Below, piece by piece: positions 9,565 to 16,812 of a stretch of 64,000 nucleotides of DNA (within the stretch, counting starts at the first letter, position 1; each line of letters begins with the position of its first letter). The DNA is taken from contig NZ_MSIF01000009.1 of assembly GCF_001921215.1 (NCBI RefSeq), positions 124,001-188,000 on the forward strand, written 5' to 3'. This DNA comes from Actinophytocola xinjiangensis (GTDB taxonomy: Bacteria > Actinomycetota > Actinomycetes > Mycobacteriales > Pseudonocardiaceae). Made by a program: the position numbers and the translations under genes. Under the pieces are notes generated by a model. The model had not been told where the DNA came from, ran no database searches, and saw only the letters and a list, made by a program, of their open reading frames with translations.

Positions 9565-10683
9565 CTACGGCTCGCGGTGGATGCGGCCGGTTATGTCGGT
9601 CAGCCGGTCGCCCGCGCCGCCCCAGCGCAGCGAGATGATCTCCGCCGCGATGGACACGGCCGTCTCCTCCGGGGTCCGGGCGCCCAGGTCGAGGCCGATC
9701 GGGGACGCGAGCCGGGTCAGCTCCTCCTCCGTCAGGCCGGCCTCCCGCAGCCGGGCCATCCGGTCGTCGTGGGTGCGGCGCGAGCCCATGGCGCCGACGT
9801 AGCCGACGTCGGTGCGCAGGGCGACCTCCAGGACCGGCACGTCGAACTTCGGGTCGTGGGTCAGGACGGCGACGACGGTCCTGCCGTCCACCCGGCCGGC
9901 TTCGACCTCGGCCGCCAGGTAGCGGTGGGGCCAGTCGACGACCACCTCGTCGGCCGAGGGGAAGCGGCTTCTGGTGGCGAACACCGGTCGGGCGTCGCAG
10001 ACCGTCACCCGGTAGCCGAGGAAGGAGCCGAGGCGGGCCATCGCCGCGGCGAAGTCGATGGCGCCGAAGACGAGCATCCGGGGCGGCGGTTCGAAGGAGC
10101 TGACGAACACCGACATGCCCTCACCGCGCCGCTCGCCCTGCTCGCCGTAGTGCAGGGTGCCGGTGCGGCCCGTGGCCAGCATGCCTCGGGCGTCGTCGGC
10201 GACGGCGTCGTTGATGCGGTCGGTGCCGAGGTCACCGAGGGTGCGGGAGGGCCACACCACCAGTCGCCGGCCCAGTCGATCCGCCGACGGGTGGGCGACG
10301 ACGGTCGCCAGCGCGACCGGTTCCTCGTTCTGGATCGACTTCGCCAGGTCGCCGAACTCCGGGAAGTCCTGCGCCGAGATCCGTTCGGTGTAGATGTCGA
10401 TGATGCCGCCGCAGGTCAGGCCCACCGCGAACGCGTCGTCGTCGCTCACGCCGTAGCGCGACAGCACCGGGGCGCCGGTTCCGATGACCTCCTGGCCCTG
10501 CTCGTACACCGCGCCCTCGACACAACCGCCGGACACGCTGCCCGACGCCGTGCCGTCCTGCGCGACCACCATCGCCGCGCCCGGGGCCCTCGGGGCCGAC
10601 GAGAACGTCGCCACCACGGTCCCCAGCGCCACCGGCTCTCCCGCCGAGTACCTGCGGACCAGTTCGTCCAGTACGTCACGCAC
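9565..10683 (-). CDS. XdhC/CoxI-family molybdenum cofactor insertion protein
   Basis: The 372-aa protein has the N-terminal XdhC_CoxI domain (ALGTVVATFSSAPRAPGAAM; SVSGGCVEGAV). A C-terminal Rossmann domain carries VFGAIDFAAAMARLG, VGAMGSRRTHDDRMARL and GLDLGARTPEE. Family members bind the molybdenum cofactor and deliver it in sulfurated form to xanthine dehydrogenase-type enzymes. The obvious client is the three-subunit hydroxylase at 3465-7275. The GTG start lies inside the end of the VWA gene (8-base overlap), so the two are co-translated. Confidence 0.9.
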   Translation of the reverse strand: MRDVLDELVRRYSAGEPVALGTVVATFSSAPRAPGAAMVVAQDGTASGSVSGGCVEGAVYEQGQEVIGTGAPVLSRYGVSDDDAFAVGLTCGGIIDIYTERISAQDFPEFGDLAKSIQNEEPVALATVVAHPSADRLGRRLVVWPSRTLGDLGTDRINDAVADDARGMLATGRTGTLHYGEQGERRGEGMSVFVSSFEPPPRMLVFGAIDFAAAMARLGSFLGYRVTVCDARPVFATRSRFPSADEVVVDWPHRYLAAEVEAGRVDGRTVVAVLTHDPKFDVPVLEVALRTDVGYVGAMGSRRTHDDRMARLREAGLTEEELTRLASPIGLDLGARTPEETAVSIAAEIISLRWGGAGDRLTDITGRIHREP

Positions 10684-11791
10684 GGCGCACCTCCCTCAAC
10701 AACTCCTCCAGCGTCGCCAGACTATGTCCGGCCAACAACCGGTCGACGTGCGGCAACGCCACCGCGATGCCCGACTGCACCGGCGCGTACCCCGCGCGCC
10801 CGGCGTGCGGGTTCACCCACAGCACCGCGTGCGCCAGCCTGGCCAGCCGCGCCATCTGCTCGCCGAGCAGCGACGGGTCACCCCGCTCCCAGCCGTCGGA
10901 GAACAGCACGACCACCGCCCGCCGGGCCGTCCCGCGCTGGCCCCACCGGTCGAGGAACGCGCGCAGCGTCTCCCCCAGCCGGGTGCCGCCGGCGTAGTCG
11001 GGCACGGCGCGGGCCGCGGCCGTCAGGGCCTCGACGGGGTCGCGGTGGCGCAGCTGACGGGTGAGCCTGGTCAGGCGGGTGCCGACGGTGAACACCTCGG
11101 TGCTGGCCGGCGCCGCCCTGGTCACCGCGTGCGCGAACCGCAGCAGCGCGTCGGCGTAGGGGGTCATCGACCCGGACACGTCGACCAGCAGGACCACGCG
11201 CCGTGGTCTGCTGCCCCGGTCGCGGTGGGCCAGTCGGACGGGTTCGCCGCCGGCCGAGCGCATCGCGCGCAGCACCTTCGGCACGTCCAGGCGGCCCGTG
11301 TGGCTCGGGCGGGTGCGCCGGGAACGCCGCAGCGGCGGGTCCAGGCGCAGCGTGGCGAACAGCAGGCGCAGGTGCTCGCGTTCGGCGGCGGTCAGCGACG
11401 AGATGTCCCGGTGGCGCAGCACCTCCCGCGACGAGGCGGCCACCCGCAGTTCGTCGGTCTCGGGCCGGTCGGTGCCCTCGTCGCCGGCGGTGACCTCGGT
11501 GAGCGCGGCCATCGTCGCCGGTTTCGGCAGGCGGTCGGGGGCGGGGCGGGCGCGGCGGGGCGGCGCGGCGGAGAACCAGGCGGCGAACGCGTCGTCGTAG
11601 CGGGGCAGGTCGTCCGGTTCGGCGCACAGGGTGAGCCGGCCGGCCCAGTACAGCTGGCTCGGCTCGGTCAGGTCGACCTCGCGGACGGCGCCGAGGTAGG
11701 CCTGCACCCGGTGCGCGTCGCACGGCAGGCCGGCCGCCCGCAGCGCGGCCGCGAACCCGACCAGCCCGGTGACCGGGTCCGACGCCTCCAT
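10676..11791 (-). CDS. VWA-domain protein, CoxE-like
   Basis: The 371-aa protein has an N-terminal helical region. A C-terminal von Willebrand A domain carries the MIDAS motif VVLLVDVSGSMTPYADALL near residue 200 and later VVVLFSDGWERGDPSLL. CoxE-type proteins work with a MoxR/CoxD AAA+ ATPase to mature or assemble the CO dehydrogenase active site. Here the MoxR gene lies upstream on the same strand (13613-14530), separated by two other genes, and XdhC follows with an 8-base overlap. The ATG at 11791 gives the expected N-terminus. Confidence 0.85.
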   Translation of the reverse strand: MEASDPVTGLVGFAAALRAAGLPCDAHRVQAYLGAVREVDLTEPSQLYWAGRLTLCAEPDDLPRYDDAFAAWFSAAPPRRARPAPDRLPKPATMAALTEVTAGDEGTDRPETDELRVAASSREVLRHRDISSLTAAEREHLRLLFATLRLDPPLRRSRRTRPSHTGRLDVPKVLRAMRSAGGEPVRLAHRDRGSRPRRVVLLVDVSGSMTPYADALLRFAHAVTRAAPASTEVFTVGTRLTRLTRQLRHRDPVEALTAAARAVPDYAGGTRLGETLRAFLDRWGQRGTARRAVVVLFSDGWERGDPSLLGEQMARLARLAHAVLWVNPHAGRAGYAPVQSGIAVALPHVDRLLAGHSLATLEELLREVRRA

Positions 11792-11909
11792 GCCCCCATT
11801 GTCACCCCTGAACGGGATGAGCCGGCCGGGATGGCTTCCCGGCCGGCTCCCCTCACCCCCAGTGGGTCAACGCTCACATCTCGTGCGACTCCATGTCCCG
11901 CCCCTTCAC

Positions 11910-12086
11910 TCACTCCGGCTGGCCGGGCGGCGCATCCGCCGCCTGGGTCGTCGGCGCCCGGGACGGCTGGGGTTGGGACTCCTGGGTGCTCATGCCCAGC
12001 GCCAGTGCGAAACCGATGACCACACCGAGCACCAGACAGAACGCCGCGAACTTGATCGCGAGCGAAACCGGACAGAAGGCCTGCAT
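11910..12086 (-). CDS. 58-aa single-pass membrane protein
   Basis: ATG at 12086 follows AAGGGGGTGGGGAGAT, a strong ribosome site, and opens a 58-codon frame. Residues about 7-31 (VSLAIKFAAFCLVLGVVIGF) form one transmembrane helix. The remaining 27 residues are Gln, Pro, Ser and Ala-rich and probably lie outside the membrane. No family is recognised. It sits between the unknown 416-aa gene and the CoxE-like gene on the same strand, so it is probably part of the same operon. Its small size makes it easy to miss. Confidence 0.65.
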   Translation of the reverse strand: MQAFCPVSLAIKFAAFCLVLGVVIGFALALGMSTQESQPQPSRAPTTQAADAPPGQPE

Positions 12087-12153
12087 ATCTCCCCACCCCC
12101 TTTCTTCTCCCGTTCACCCCGACACTCACGAGGTTCACATGAAGAAGCGCGGC

Positions 12154-12177
12154 GTTATGCGTCAAACGACGCATAAC
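12154..12177. terminator. 10-bp perfect inverted repeat past the 416-aa gene
   Basis: GTTATGCGTC and GACGCATAAC pair perfectly around a four-base loop (AAAC). The repeat touches the stop codon of the 416-aa gene and lies 68 bases upstream of the 58-aa gene. With AT-rich ends and no T run it could be an attenuating hairpin or a protein-binding site. An ACGCAT/ATGCGT palindrome also lies upstream of ectB. Confidence 0.45.
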
Positions 12178-13427
12178 TAGGGAACAACTGGCGGGGAGAC
12201 TCTCTTGTCCTCCGTCCGGGAATCGTCGTCGCCGGGACGCGGTCCGGGAAAACCGCCCGGCAGGTCCGCGTCGGCGGCCGGCGGTTCGACCGGAAAGGAA
12301 CCCGGCAGCGAGCCGTCCACGGCGGCCGGCAGCCACGCGGCGGCCGTCGCCTCCACCGGGTCGGCCAGCTCGCACAGTTCCCGCAGCGCCTGCGGGACGT
12401 CGGTGGAGCCCCACACCTCGTCCCCGCCCCAGCGCGGCACACCCAGCGCCCGCACGCTCTGCGCGAGCAGCGCCCGGTCCCGCTCCACCGCGGGGTGTTC
12501 CACCAGGCACGACTGTCCCGGCACGTCCTGGGCCAGGCCCCGGCCGAGGCGTTGCGCGATGCCCTCGGCCAGGTGCGGGTCGAACGGCCCGGCGGTGGCC
12601 ACGGTGATTCGCAGGCGGAACACGGTGCCCTGGTAGCGCTCGGCGGCGTCGCGGTAGAGGCGTTCGGCGACGGTGGCGAACGGGTCGCCCTCGACCCGGC
12701 CGGGCATGACGTAACGGCTGGCGGCGGTGCGGGAGCGACCTGGGCGGCCGAGCATCCCGTACTGGTTGGCGATCAGCGACAGGTACTGGCCGAAGCTGGG
12801 GGCGACGCCGGTGGGCACCAGCCCGACCGAGAGCATCGCCGGGCGGCCGGCGGCGGCGAGCAGACCGAGCACGTCCGGCCAGGTCCCGGGCAGGGCGCGC
12901 AGTGGCGGTACGGCCACGAAAACGCGTACCGGGACGTCCGGGCGTTGCGGGCGGGAGGTCAGGCAGGGCTTGCGGATCTCGGCGATGCCGCGCGGGCGGA
13001 ACGGGTCGAAGGCGTGCTCGATGGCGGCGCGGCCGGCGAGCGGACGGGCGGTGACGTGCGGCGGGACGTCGGCCAGCCGGGCCAGTGCCTCGGCGGCGTC
13101 CTGCTCGATCCGTTTGCCGGTGCGGCGGGCGAGCCGGCCGAGCAGGGTCAGCGACAGCGGGCGGCCGGGTTCGGCCAGCCAGCGCAGTTCGAACGACGGA
13201 CCGACCACAGTGGACAGTCGGTCGAGGTACTCCACGTCGGCCCGGTGCGCCCACCGGTACCACTCGTCGACCGGACGGCCGCCGCGTAACGCCGACAGAT
13301 CGACCGCCGACGTGACGCGCACCGCGAACCGGGCTGACCATCCGGTGAAACCGTGGTCCACCAACACGTTCTCGTTCATGCCCGCCTTTGACTCGTCCCC
13401 CCGGGTCACCGACACAGCCGAATTCAT
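12177..13427 (-). CDS. hypothetical protein, 416 aa, in the MoxR-VWA operon
   Basis: No domain is recognised. The protein is soluble. A characteristic start lies around residues 17-30 (MNENVLVDHGFTGWSARFAV), then comes an Arg-rich middle (RPLSLTLLGRLARRTGKRIE) and VPVRVFVAVPPLRALPG. The C-terminus is a long Pro, Ala and Asp-rich tail of about 50 residues that looks disordered. I see no Walker or MIDAS motifs. The start may be the ATG at 13427 or the one at 13379, which has AAAGG upstream. It lies between the MoxR ATPase and the 58-aa/VWA/XdhC genes, so it may take part in the same chaperone process. Confidence 0.65.
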   Translation of the reverse strand: MNSAVSVTRGDESKAGMNENVLVDHGFTGWSARFAVRVTSAVDLSALRGGRPVDEWYRWAHRADVEYLDRLSTVVGPSFELRWLAEPGRPLSLTLLGRLARRTGKRIEQDAAEALARLADVPPHVTARPLAGRAAIEHAFDPFRPRGIAEIRKPCLTSRPQRPDVPVRVFVAVPPLRALPGTWPDVLGLLAAAGRPAMLSVGLVPTGVAPSFGQYLSLIANQYGMLGRPGRSRTAASRYVMPGRVEGDPFATVAERLYRDAAERYQGTVFRLRITVATAGPFDPHLAEGIAQRLGRGLAQDVPGQSCLVEHPAVERDRALLAQSVRALGVPRWGGDEVWGSTDVPQALRELCELADPVEATAAAWLPAAVDGSLPGSFPVEPPAADADLPGGFPGPRPGDDDSRTEDKRVSPPVVP

Positions 13428-13510
13428 CTGAGCTTACGCCAGATCATCTCCGACCGGAGGAGGTCTCGTTGGCACAATTCGGAAAAAAATCCGCCGGAAC
13501 CCAATGGAGG

Positions 13511-13555
13511 CCGCCGCGGTGGGGGCACCGCGACAGGCCCGACTCACCGCGGCGG
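13511..13555. terminator. 11-bp stem after the MoxR gene
   Basis: CCGCCGCGGTG at 13511-13521 pairs perfectly with 13545-13555 around a 23-base loop. It lies about 60 bases beyond the MoxR stop on the minus strand. It may reduce rather than stop read-through into the 416-aa gene. Confidence 0.35.
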
Positions 13556-13612
13556 CATCTCGGCGCGCCAGGAACAACTATGCTCGTCCGGTACGCACCA
13601 CGCGACCGAATT

Positions 13613-14530
13613 TCAGCCCGCGAGAATCCGGTCGAGTCCGGCGGCCACCACGCGTTGGGCGTCCTCGCGGTACTTCAGGACCGCGCCCAGGGTCATCGCC
13701 GCCGACTCCGCGTCCAACTCCGAACGGCCCAGCACCCCGAGGGCCTGCGCCCAGTCGATCGACTCCGCGACCCCTGGCGGTTTGAGCAGTTCGACCTCGC
13801 GCAGCCGGCGCACCGCCCCGGCGACCTGCCCGGCGAGTTCGGCCGACAGGCCGGGCAGCCGCCGGCGCAGGATCGCGACCTCCCTGGCCAGCGCCGGGTG
13901 CTCCAGCCAGTGGTAGAGGCAGCGGCGTTTGAGCGCGTCGTGCACCTCGCGGGTGCGGTTGGAGGTCAGCACGACCAGCGGCGGGACCGTGGCCCGCACC
14001 TCCCCCAACTCCGGCACGGTCACCGCGTTCTCGCCGAGCACCTCCAGCAGGAACGCCTCGAACTCGTCGTCGGCGCGGTCGACCTCGTCGACCAGCAGCA
14101 CGCACGGCGACTCCTCCAGGGCGCGCAGCAGCGGCCTGGCCAGCAGGAAACGCCGCGAGTACAGCGACCGCTCCGCGGTGTCGGCGTCGAGCGTGTCCGA
14201 CGCGGCCTCCAGCGCGCGCAGGTGCAGCAGCTGGCGGGGGAAGTCCCAGTCGTAGAGCGCCTGGGTGAAGTCGATGCCCTCGTGGCACTGCAGGCGGATC
14301 AGCGGCACGTCCAGCGCGGCGGCCAGCGCCACGGCCAGCGACGTCTTGCCGGTGCCGGGTTCGCCCTCGCAGAACAGCGGCCGGCCAAGGCGCAGGGCGA
14401 GGAAGGCCGCGGTGGCGATGCCCTCGTCGGGCAGGTATCCGACCCGGTCGAGCGCGCCGGCGAGGTCGGCCGGCGATCCGACCGGCGCCCACGCCAGGTT
14501 CCGCTCAGGGTCTCCCAGTGGCTCCGGCAC
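13613..14530 (-). CDS. MoxR-family AAA+ ATPase (CoxD-like)
   Basis: The 305-aa protein has Walker A GEPGTGKTS near residue 57, Walker B VLLVDEVDRAD, and the sensor-1 region PPLVVLTSNRTREVHDALKRR. These are typical of the MoxR class. MoxR ATPases remodel or activate partner enzymes together with VWA proteins, and in the cox clusters CoxD helps form the active site of CO dehydrogenase. A GTG at 14530 is chosen because TAGTCT lies seven bases upstream and the family N-terminus starts there; upstream codons look non-coding. It heads the series MoxR - 416 aa - 58 aa - VWA - XdhC. Confidence 0.87.
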   Translation of the reverse strand: MPEPLGDPERNLAWAPVGSPADLAGALDRVGYLPDEGIATAAFLALRLGRPLFCEGEPGTGKTSLAVALAAALDVPLIRLQCHEGIDFTQALYDWDFPRQLLHLRALEAASDTLDADTAERSLYSRRFLLARPLLRALEESPCVLLVDEVDRADDEFEAFLLEVLGENAVTVPELGEVRATVPPLVVLTSNRTREVHDALKRRCLYHWLEHPALAREVAILRRRLPGLSAELAGQVAGAVRRLREVELLKPPGVAESIDWAQALGVLGRSELDAESAAMTLGAVLKYREDAQRVVAAGLDRILAG

Positions 14531-14633
14531 GACCCCGAGACTAGTGCCCCTGGACCGGCCCCGACCCAGGATCCGGGTCTGACCAGGGTCTTTCCCCGAT
14601 GGCGGCGGACCGTCGATGGCGCAGGCTTGAGTC

Positions 14634-14840
14634 ATGTACGAGACCGAGACCAAGCCGAAGATCAAGCTCCGTCGCAGCCGCAACGACCGCATGGTCGCCG
14701 GCGTGTGCGGTGGCCTGGCGACGACGTTCGGCGTCGACGCCGCCATCGTGCGTATCGCTCTGGTCGCCGCCACCCTCCTCGGGTTCGGCACCGGCGCCGT
14801 CCTCTACGTGATCTGCTGCGTACTGATGCCCCAGGAGTGA
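14634..14840 (+). CDS. PspC-domain membrane protein
   Basis: The 68-aa protein has KIKLRRSRNDRMVAGVCGGLA followed by a hydrophobic helix (IALVAATLLGFGTGAVLYVI). This is the complete PspC domain. In other bacteria PspC takes part in membrane-stress sensing, and free-standing actinobacterial copies have no proven role. It is divergent from the MoxR gene and 19 bases upstream of the next membrane gene. Confidence 0.9.
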   Translation: MYETETKPKIKLRRSRNDRMVAGVCGGLATTFGVDAAIVRIALVAATLLGFGTGAVLYVICCVLMPQE

Positions 14841-14859
14841 ACCCCGTACGCTGCCGACC

Positions 14860-15201
14860 GTGAACGTGGGGCCGGACGAGCGCACCGTCACCCGGGTGGG
14901 TACCGCCCGGGCGTTGGTGCTGCTGGGCGCCGCGATCTCGGGCGGCGTGGCGCTGCTGGCGTGCCTGGCGGCGCTGCTGCTCGGGCCGGCGATGCACGGC
15001 CGGCCGAGGGTGGCCGCGTCACTGGCGACCGGCGGCGTCGTCTTCCTGGTCGTGGTGGTGGTGTTCGCGATCCTGGCGAGTGTGCTCGCGGCGCGGGGTC
15101 GGACCGTGGGGGCGGTCGTCGGACGTGGTTGCGGATTGTTACTGACGGGTATGGTGGTGGGACTGGCCGCGGTGCTGTTGCTGATCTCACGATCGGGGTA
15201 A
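14860..15201 (+). CDS. small three-helix membrane protein
   Basis: The 113-aa protein has three hydrophobic segments (about residues 17-42, 54-80 and 88-109) separated by short Arg-rich loops. No family is recognised. The GTG at 14860 lies 19 bases after pspC, so they are probably co-transcribed and may share a membrane-stress role. Confidence 0.6.
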   Translation: MNVGPDERTVTRVGTARALVLLGAAISGGVALLACLAALLLGPAMHGRPRVAASLATGGVVFLVVVVVFAILASVLAARGRTVGAVVGRGCGLLLTGMVVGLAAVLLLISRSG

Positions 15202-15403
15202 TACTCGCTGGTAACCACCCGAATGGCCGGTATCTGGACCTCGGCATCGGGCTCTTGAAGAGTAAGACGATCTATCGTTCAGCGGTCACTCGAAGGAGTG
15301 GCCCAGAACAGTCCGGAACACGGGAGCAGACGACGACGCCGGGGGTTGGCACGATGGACCTGGAGCCATCAGGACATCAACCCACGAAGCGGGGTGGGAA
15401 GCG

Positions 15404-16006
15404 GTGACCGAACTGCAGACCGCGAGCATGGCCAAGCCGTGGGAGGGCCTTGACGGGCGCGACCGGCACGCCGCTTGCATGATCGCCGCGCAGGCCGGCG
15501 ACCGTTCCGCCTTCTACGTCCTCGTCGCCGAACTCTCGCCGTTGGTCTGGCACGTGGCGCGCGGCAACGGGCTGGACCGGACGAGCGCGGAGGACGTGGT
15601 GCAGACGGTGTGGCTGGCGTTGCTACGCCACATCGACCGGCTGTCCGAGCCACGGGCACTGGCCGGCTGGCTGATCACCACGACCCGACGGGAGGCCGTG
15701 CGCGTCCTGCAACGGGCATCGGGGCAGGTGGAGCTGTCCGGCGAGATCGCCGAACGGTTGCAGACCACCGACCCGTCGCCGGAGCACGAGGTGCTGCGTG
15801 ACGAGCGGGACCAGCAACTGTGGGCCGCCTTCCACAAGCTGACGCAACGCTGCCAGGAGCTGCTGCGTCTGACAGTTCTCGCCGGCCGGGCGGAGTACCG
15901 CGCGGTCGCCGAGGCACTGCACATGCCGCACGGCAGTATCGGACCGACCAGAGGGCGCTGCATCAACAACCTGCGCGCCCTGTACAACGGGGACAGTGGA
16001 TCATGA
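15404..16006 (+). CDS. ECF-type RNA polymerase sigma factor
   Basis: The 200-aa protein has sigma region 2 (SAEDVVQTVWLALLRHIDRL and ALAGWLITTTRREAVRVL) and region 4 (QELLRLTVLAGRAEYRAVAEALHM...GSIGPTRGRCINNL). It has no classical anti-sigma gene beside it. Instead it starts an all-plus-strand series with an Ig-like-fold protein (ATGA overlap), a 50-aa peptide and a TPR-CHAT protease. It probably transcribes this locus or its targets. The GTG at 15404 has a GGGAAG site; the next Met is nine codons on. The 200-base upstream region contains two short palindromic stretches (around CTCTTGAAGAG and CACTCGAAGGAGTG). Confidence 0.88.
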   Translation: MTELQTASMAKPWEGLDGRDRHAACMIAAQAGDRSAFYVLVAELSPLVWHVARGNGLDRTSAEDVVQTVWLALLRHIDRLSEPRALAGWLITTTRREAVRVLQRASGQVELSGEIAERLQTTDPSPEHEVLRDERDQQLWAAFHKLTQRCQELLRLTVLAGRAEYRAVAEALHMPHGSIGPTRGRCINNLRALYNGDSGS

Positions 16007-16464
16007 GAACGCACCAGTCTGACGACGAGCTGATGTCCGAGGTGGCTCGGCTGGTCAACGAGCTCGATCCGCCCCCACCGGGGCTGATCGAACGAGCCCA
16101 GTTCGCGGTGGCCATCGACGACATCGACGACATCGAGTTCGAGGTGGCCCGCTGGGAGGAACACCGGCCGCTGGCCGGTGTGCGCGGGGGCCTCCCGGGA
16201 ACGATCACGTTCTTCGTCGGTGACCTGACCGTGATGGTCAACGTCACCCGGACCGGGGAACGGCAGCGGATCGACGGCTGGCTGGTGCCGGCCGGGGCGC
16301 ACGGGGTCGAGATCAGGGTGGCCGATCACGGCTCGACCACCACGACCGCCGACGAGGGCGGGCGGTTCGTCCTCACCGAGGTGCCGAGGGGAACCACCCA
16401 GCTGCTCGTACGTATGAACGCCGAACAGTCACGCACAGTCGTGACACCAACTGTCGACTTGTAG
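16003..16464 (+). CDS. sigma/CHAT-associated protein with Ig-like C-terminal domain
   Basis: The 153-aa protein has an N-terminal helical region (DDELMSEVARLVNELDPPPP; AIDDIDDIEFEVARW). Its C-terminal part (DGWLVPAGAHGVEIRV... DEGGRFVLTEVPRGTTQLLV) resembles a carboxypeptidase-regulatory or Ig-like beta fold. It has no membrane segment. I recall this two-part architecture beside ECF sigma factors and TPR-CHAT genes in streptomycetes. Its ATG overlaps the sigma stop, so it is made in step with the sigma factor. That makes a direct regulator, such as an unconventional anti-sigma factor, a reasonable inference. Confidence 0.75.
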   Translation: MRTHQSDDELMSEVARLVNELDPPPPGLIERAQFAVAIDDIDDIEFEVARWEEHRPLAGVRGGLPGTITFFVGDLTVMVNVTRTGERQRIDGWLVPAGAHGVEIRVADHGSTTTTADEGGRFVLTEVPRGTTQLLVRMNAEQSRTVVTPTVDL

Positions 16465-16572
16465 CCCAATCGGCCCTATTCCCCCATTCGGCAGATATTC
16501 TCTGTATCTCGCTGTGTGTGAGCGCCTCTTGTCTTGGTGAGCACTCAGCAAACTGCTGAAAGGGGAGTAAGC

Positions 16573-16725
16573 ATGAGTAGCCCAACGCCGAAGCCGCCGG
16601 TCGACCCCCGCCCGCCGTGCACCCAGTGTGGGTCGACCGCCCACACCACCGGGTACCACGACTCGAGCGAGCCGGCCGGCTACCACGACTCGGCGGTGCC
16701 CACCGAGGCCACGAGCGACAGGTAG
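16573..16725 (+). CDS. 50-aa peptide with CCHH pattern and repeated GYHDS motif
   Basis: ATG at 16573 follows AAGGGGAGTAAGC, one of the best ribosome sites in the window. The peptide is MSSPTPKPPVDPRPP, then CTQCGSTAHTTGYH, a CX2CX4HX4H spacing like a zinc knuckle. After it comes a direct repeat of GYHDS separated by SEPA. The C-terminal eleven residues are polar. No family is known to me. It lies between the Ig-like gene and the CHAT protease, 87 bases before the latter. A small ribosome-competent peptide with repeated motif copies beside a protease could be its substrate, activator or zinc-bound cofactor. Confidence 0.65.
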   Translation: MSSPTPKPPVDPRPPCTQCGSTAHTTGYHDSSEPAGYHDSAVPTEATSDR

Positions 16726-16812
16726 ACGAAATTTAGCCGGACCCGGGGCACGCTCTCGCGGCCCAAGTGTGCTGCCATTAGTAGCGTGCCCCGGTCTCGT
16801 TCTCCTCAGTCC

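Noticed and set aside
13470..14863. Plus-strand frame with GGAGGAGG before a TTG at 13470
   Set aside because: The ribosome-like site looks good, but the frame runs wholly antisense to the MoxR gene and its product has no recognisable features.
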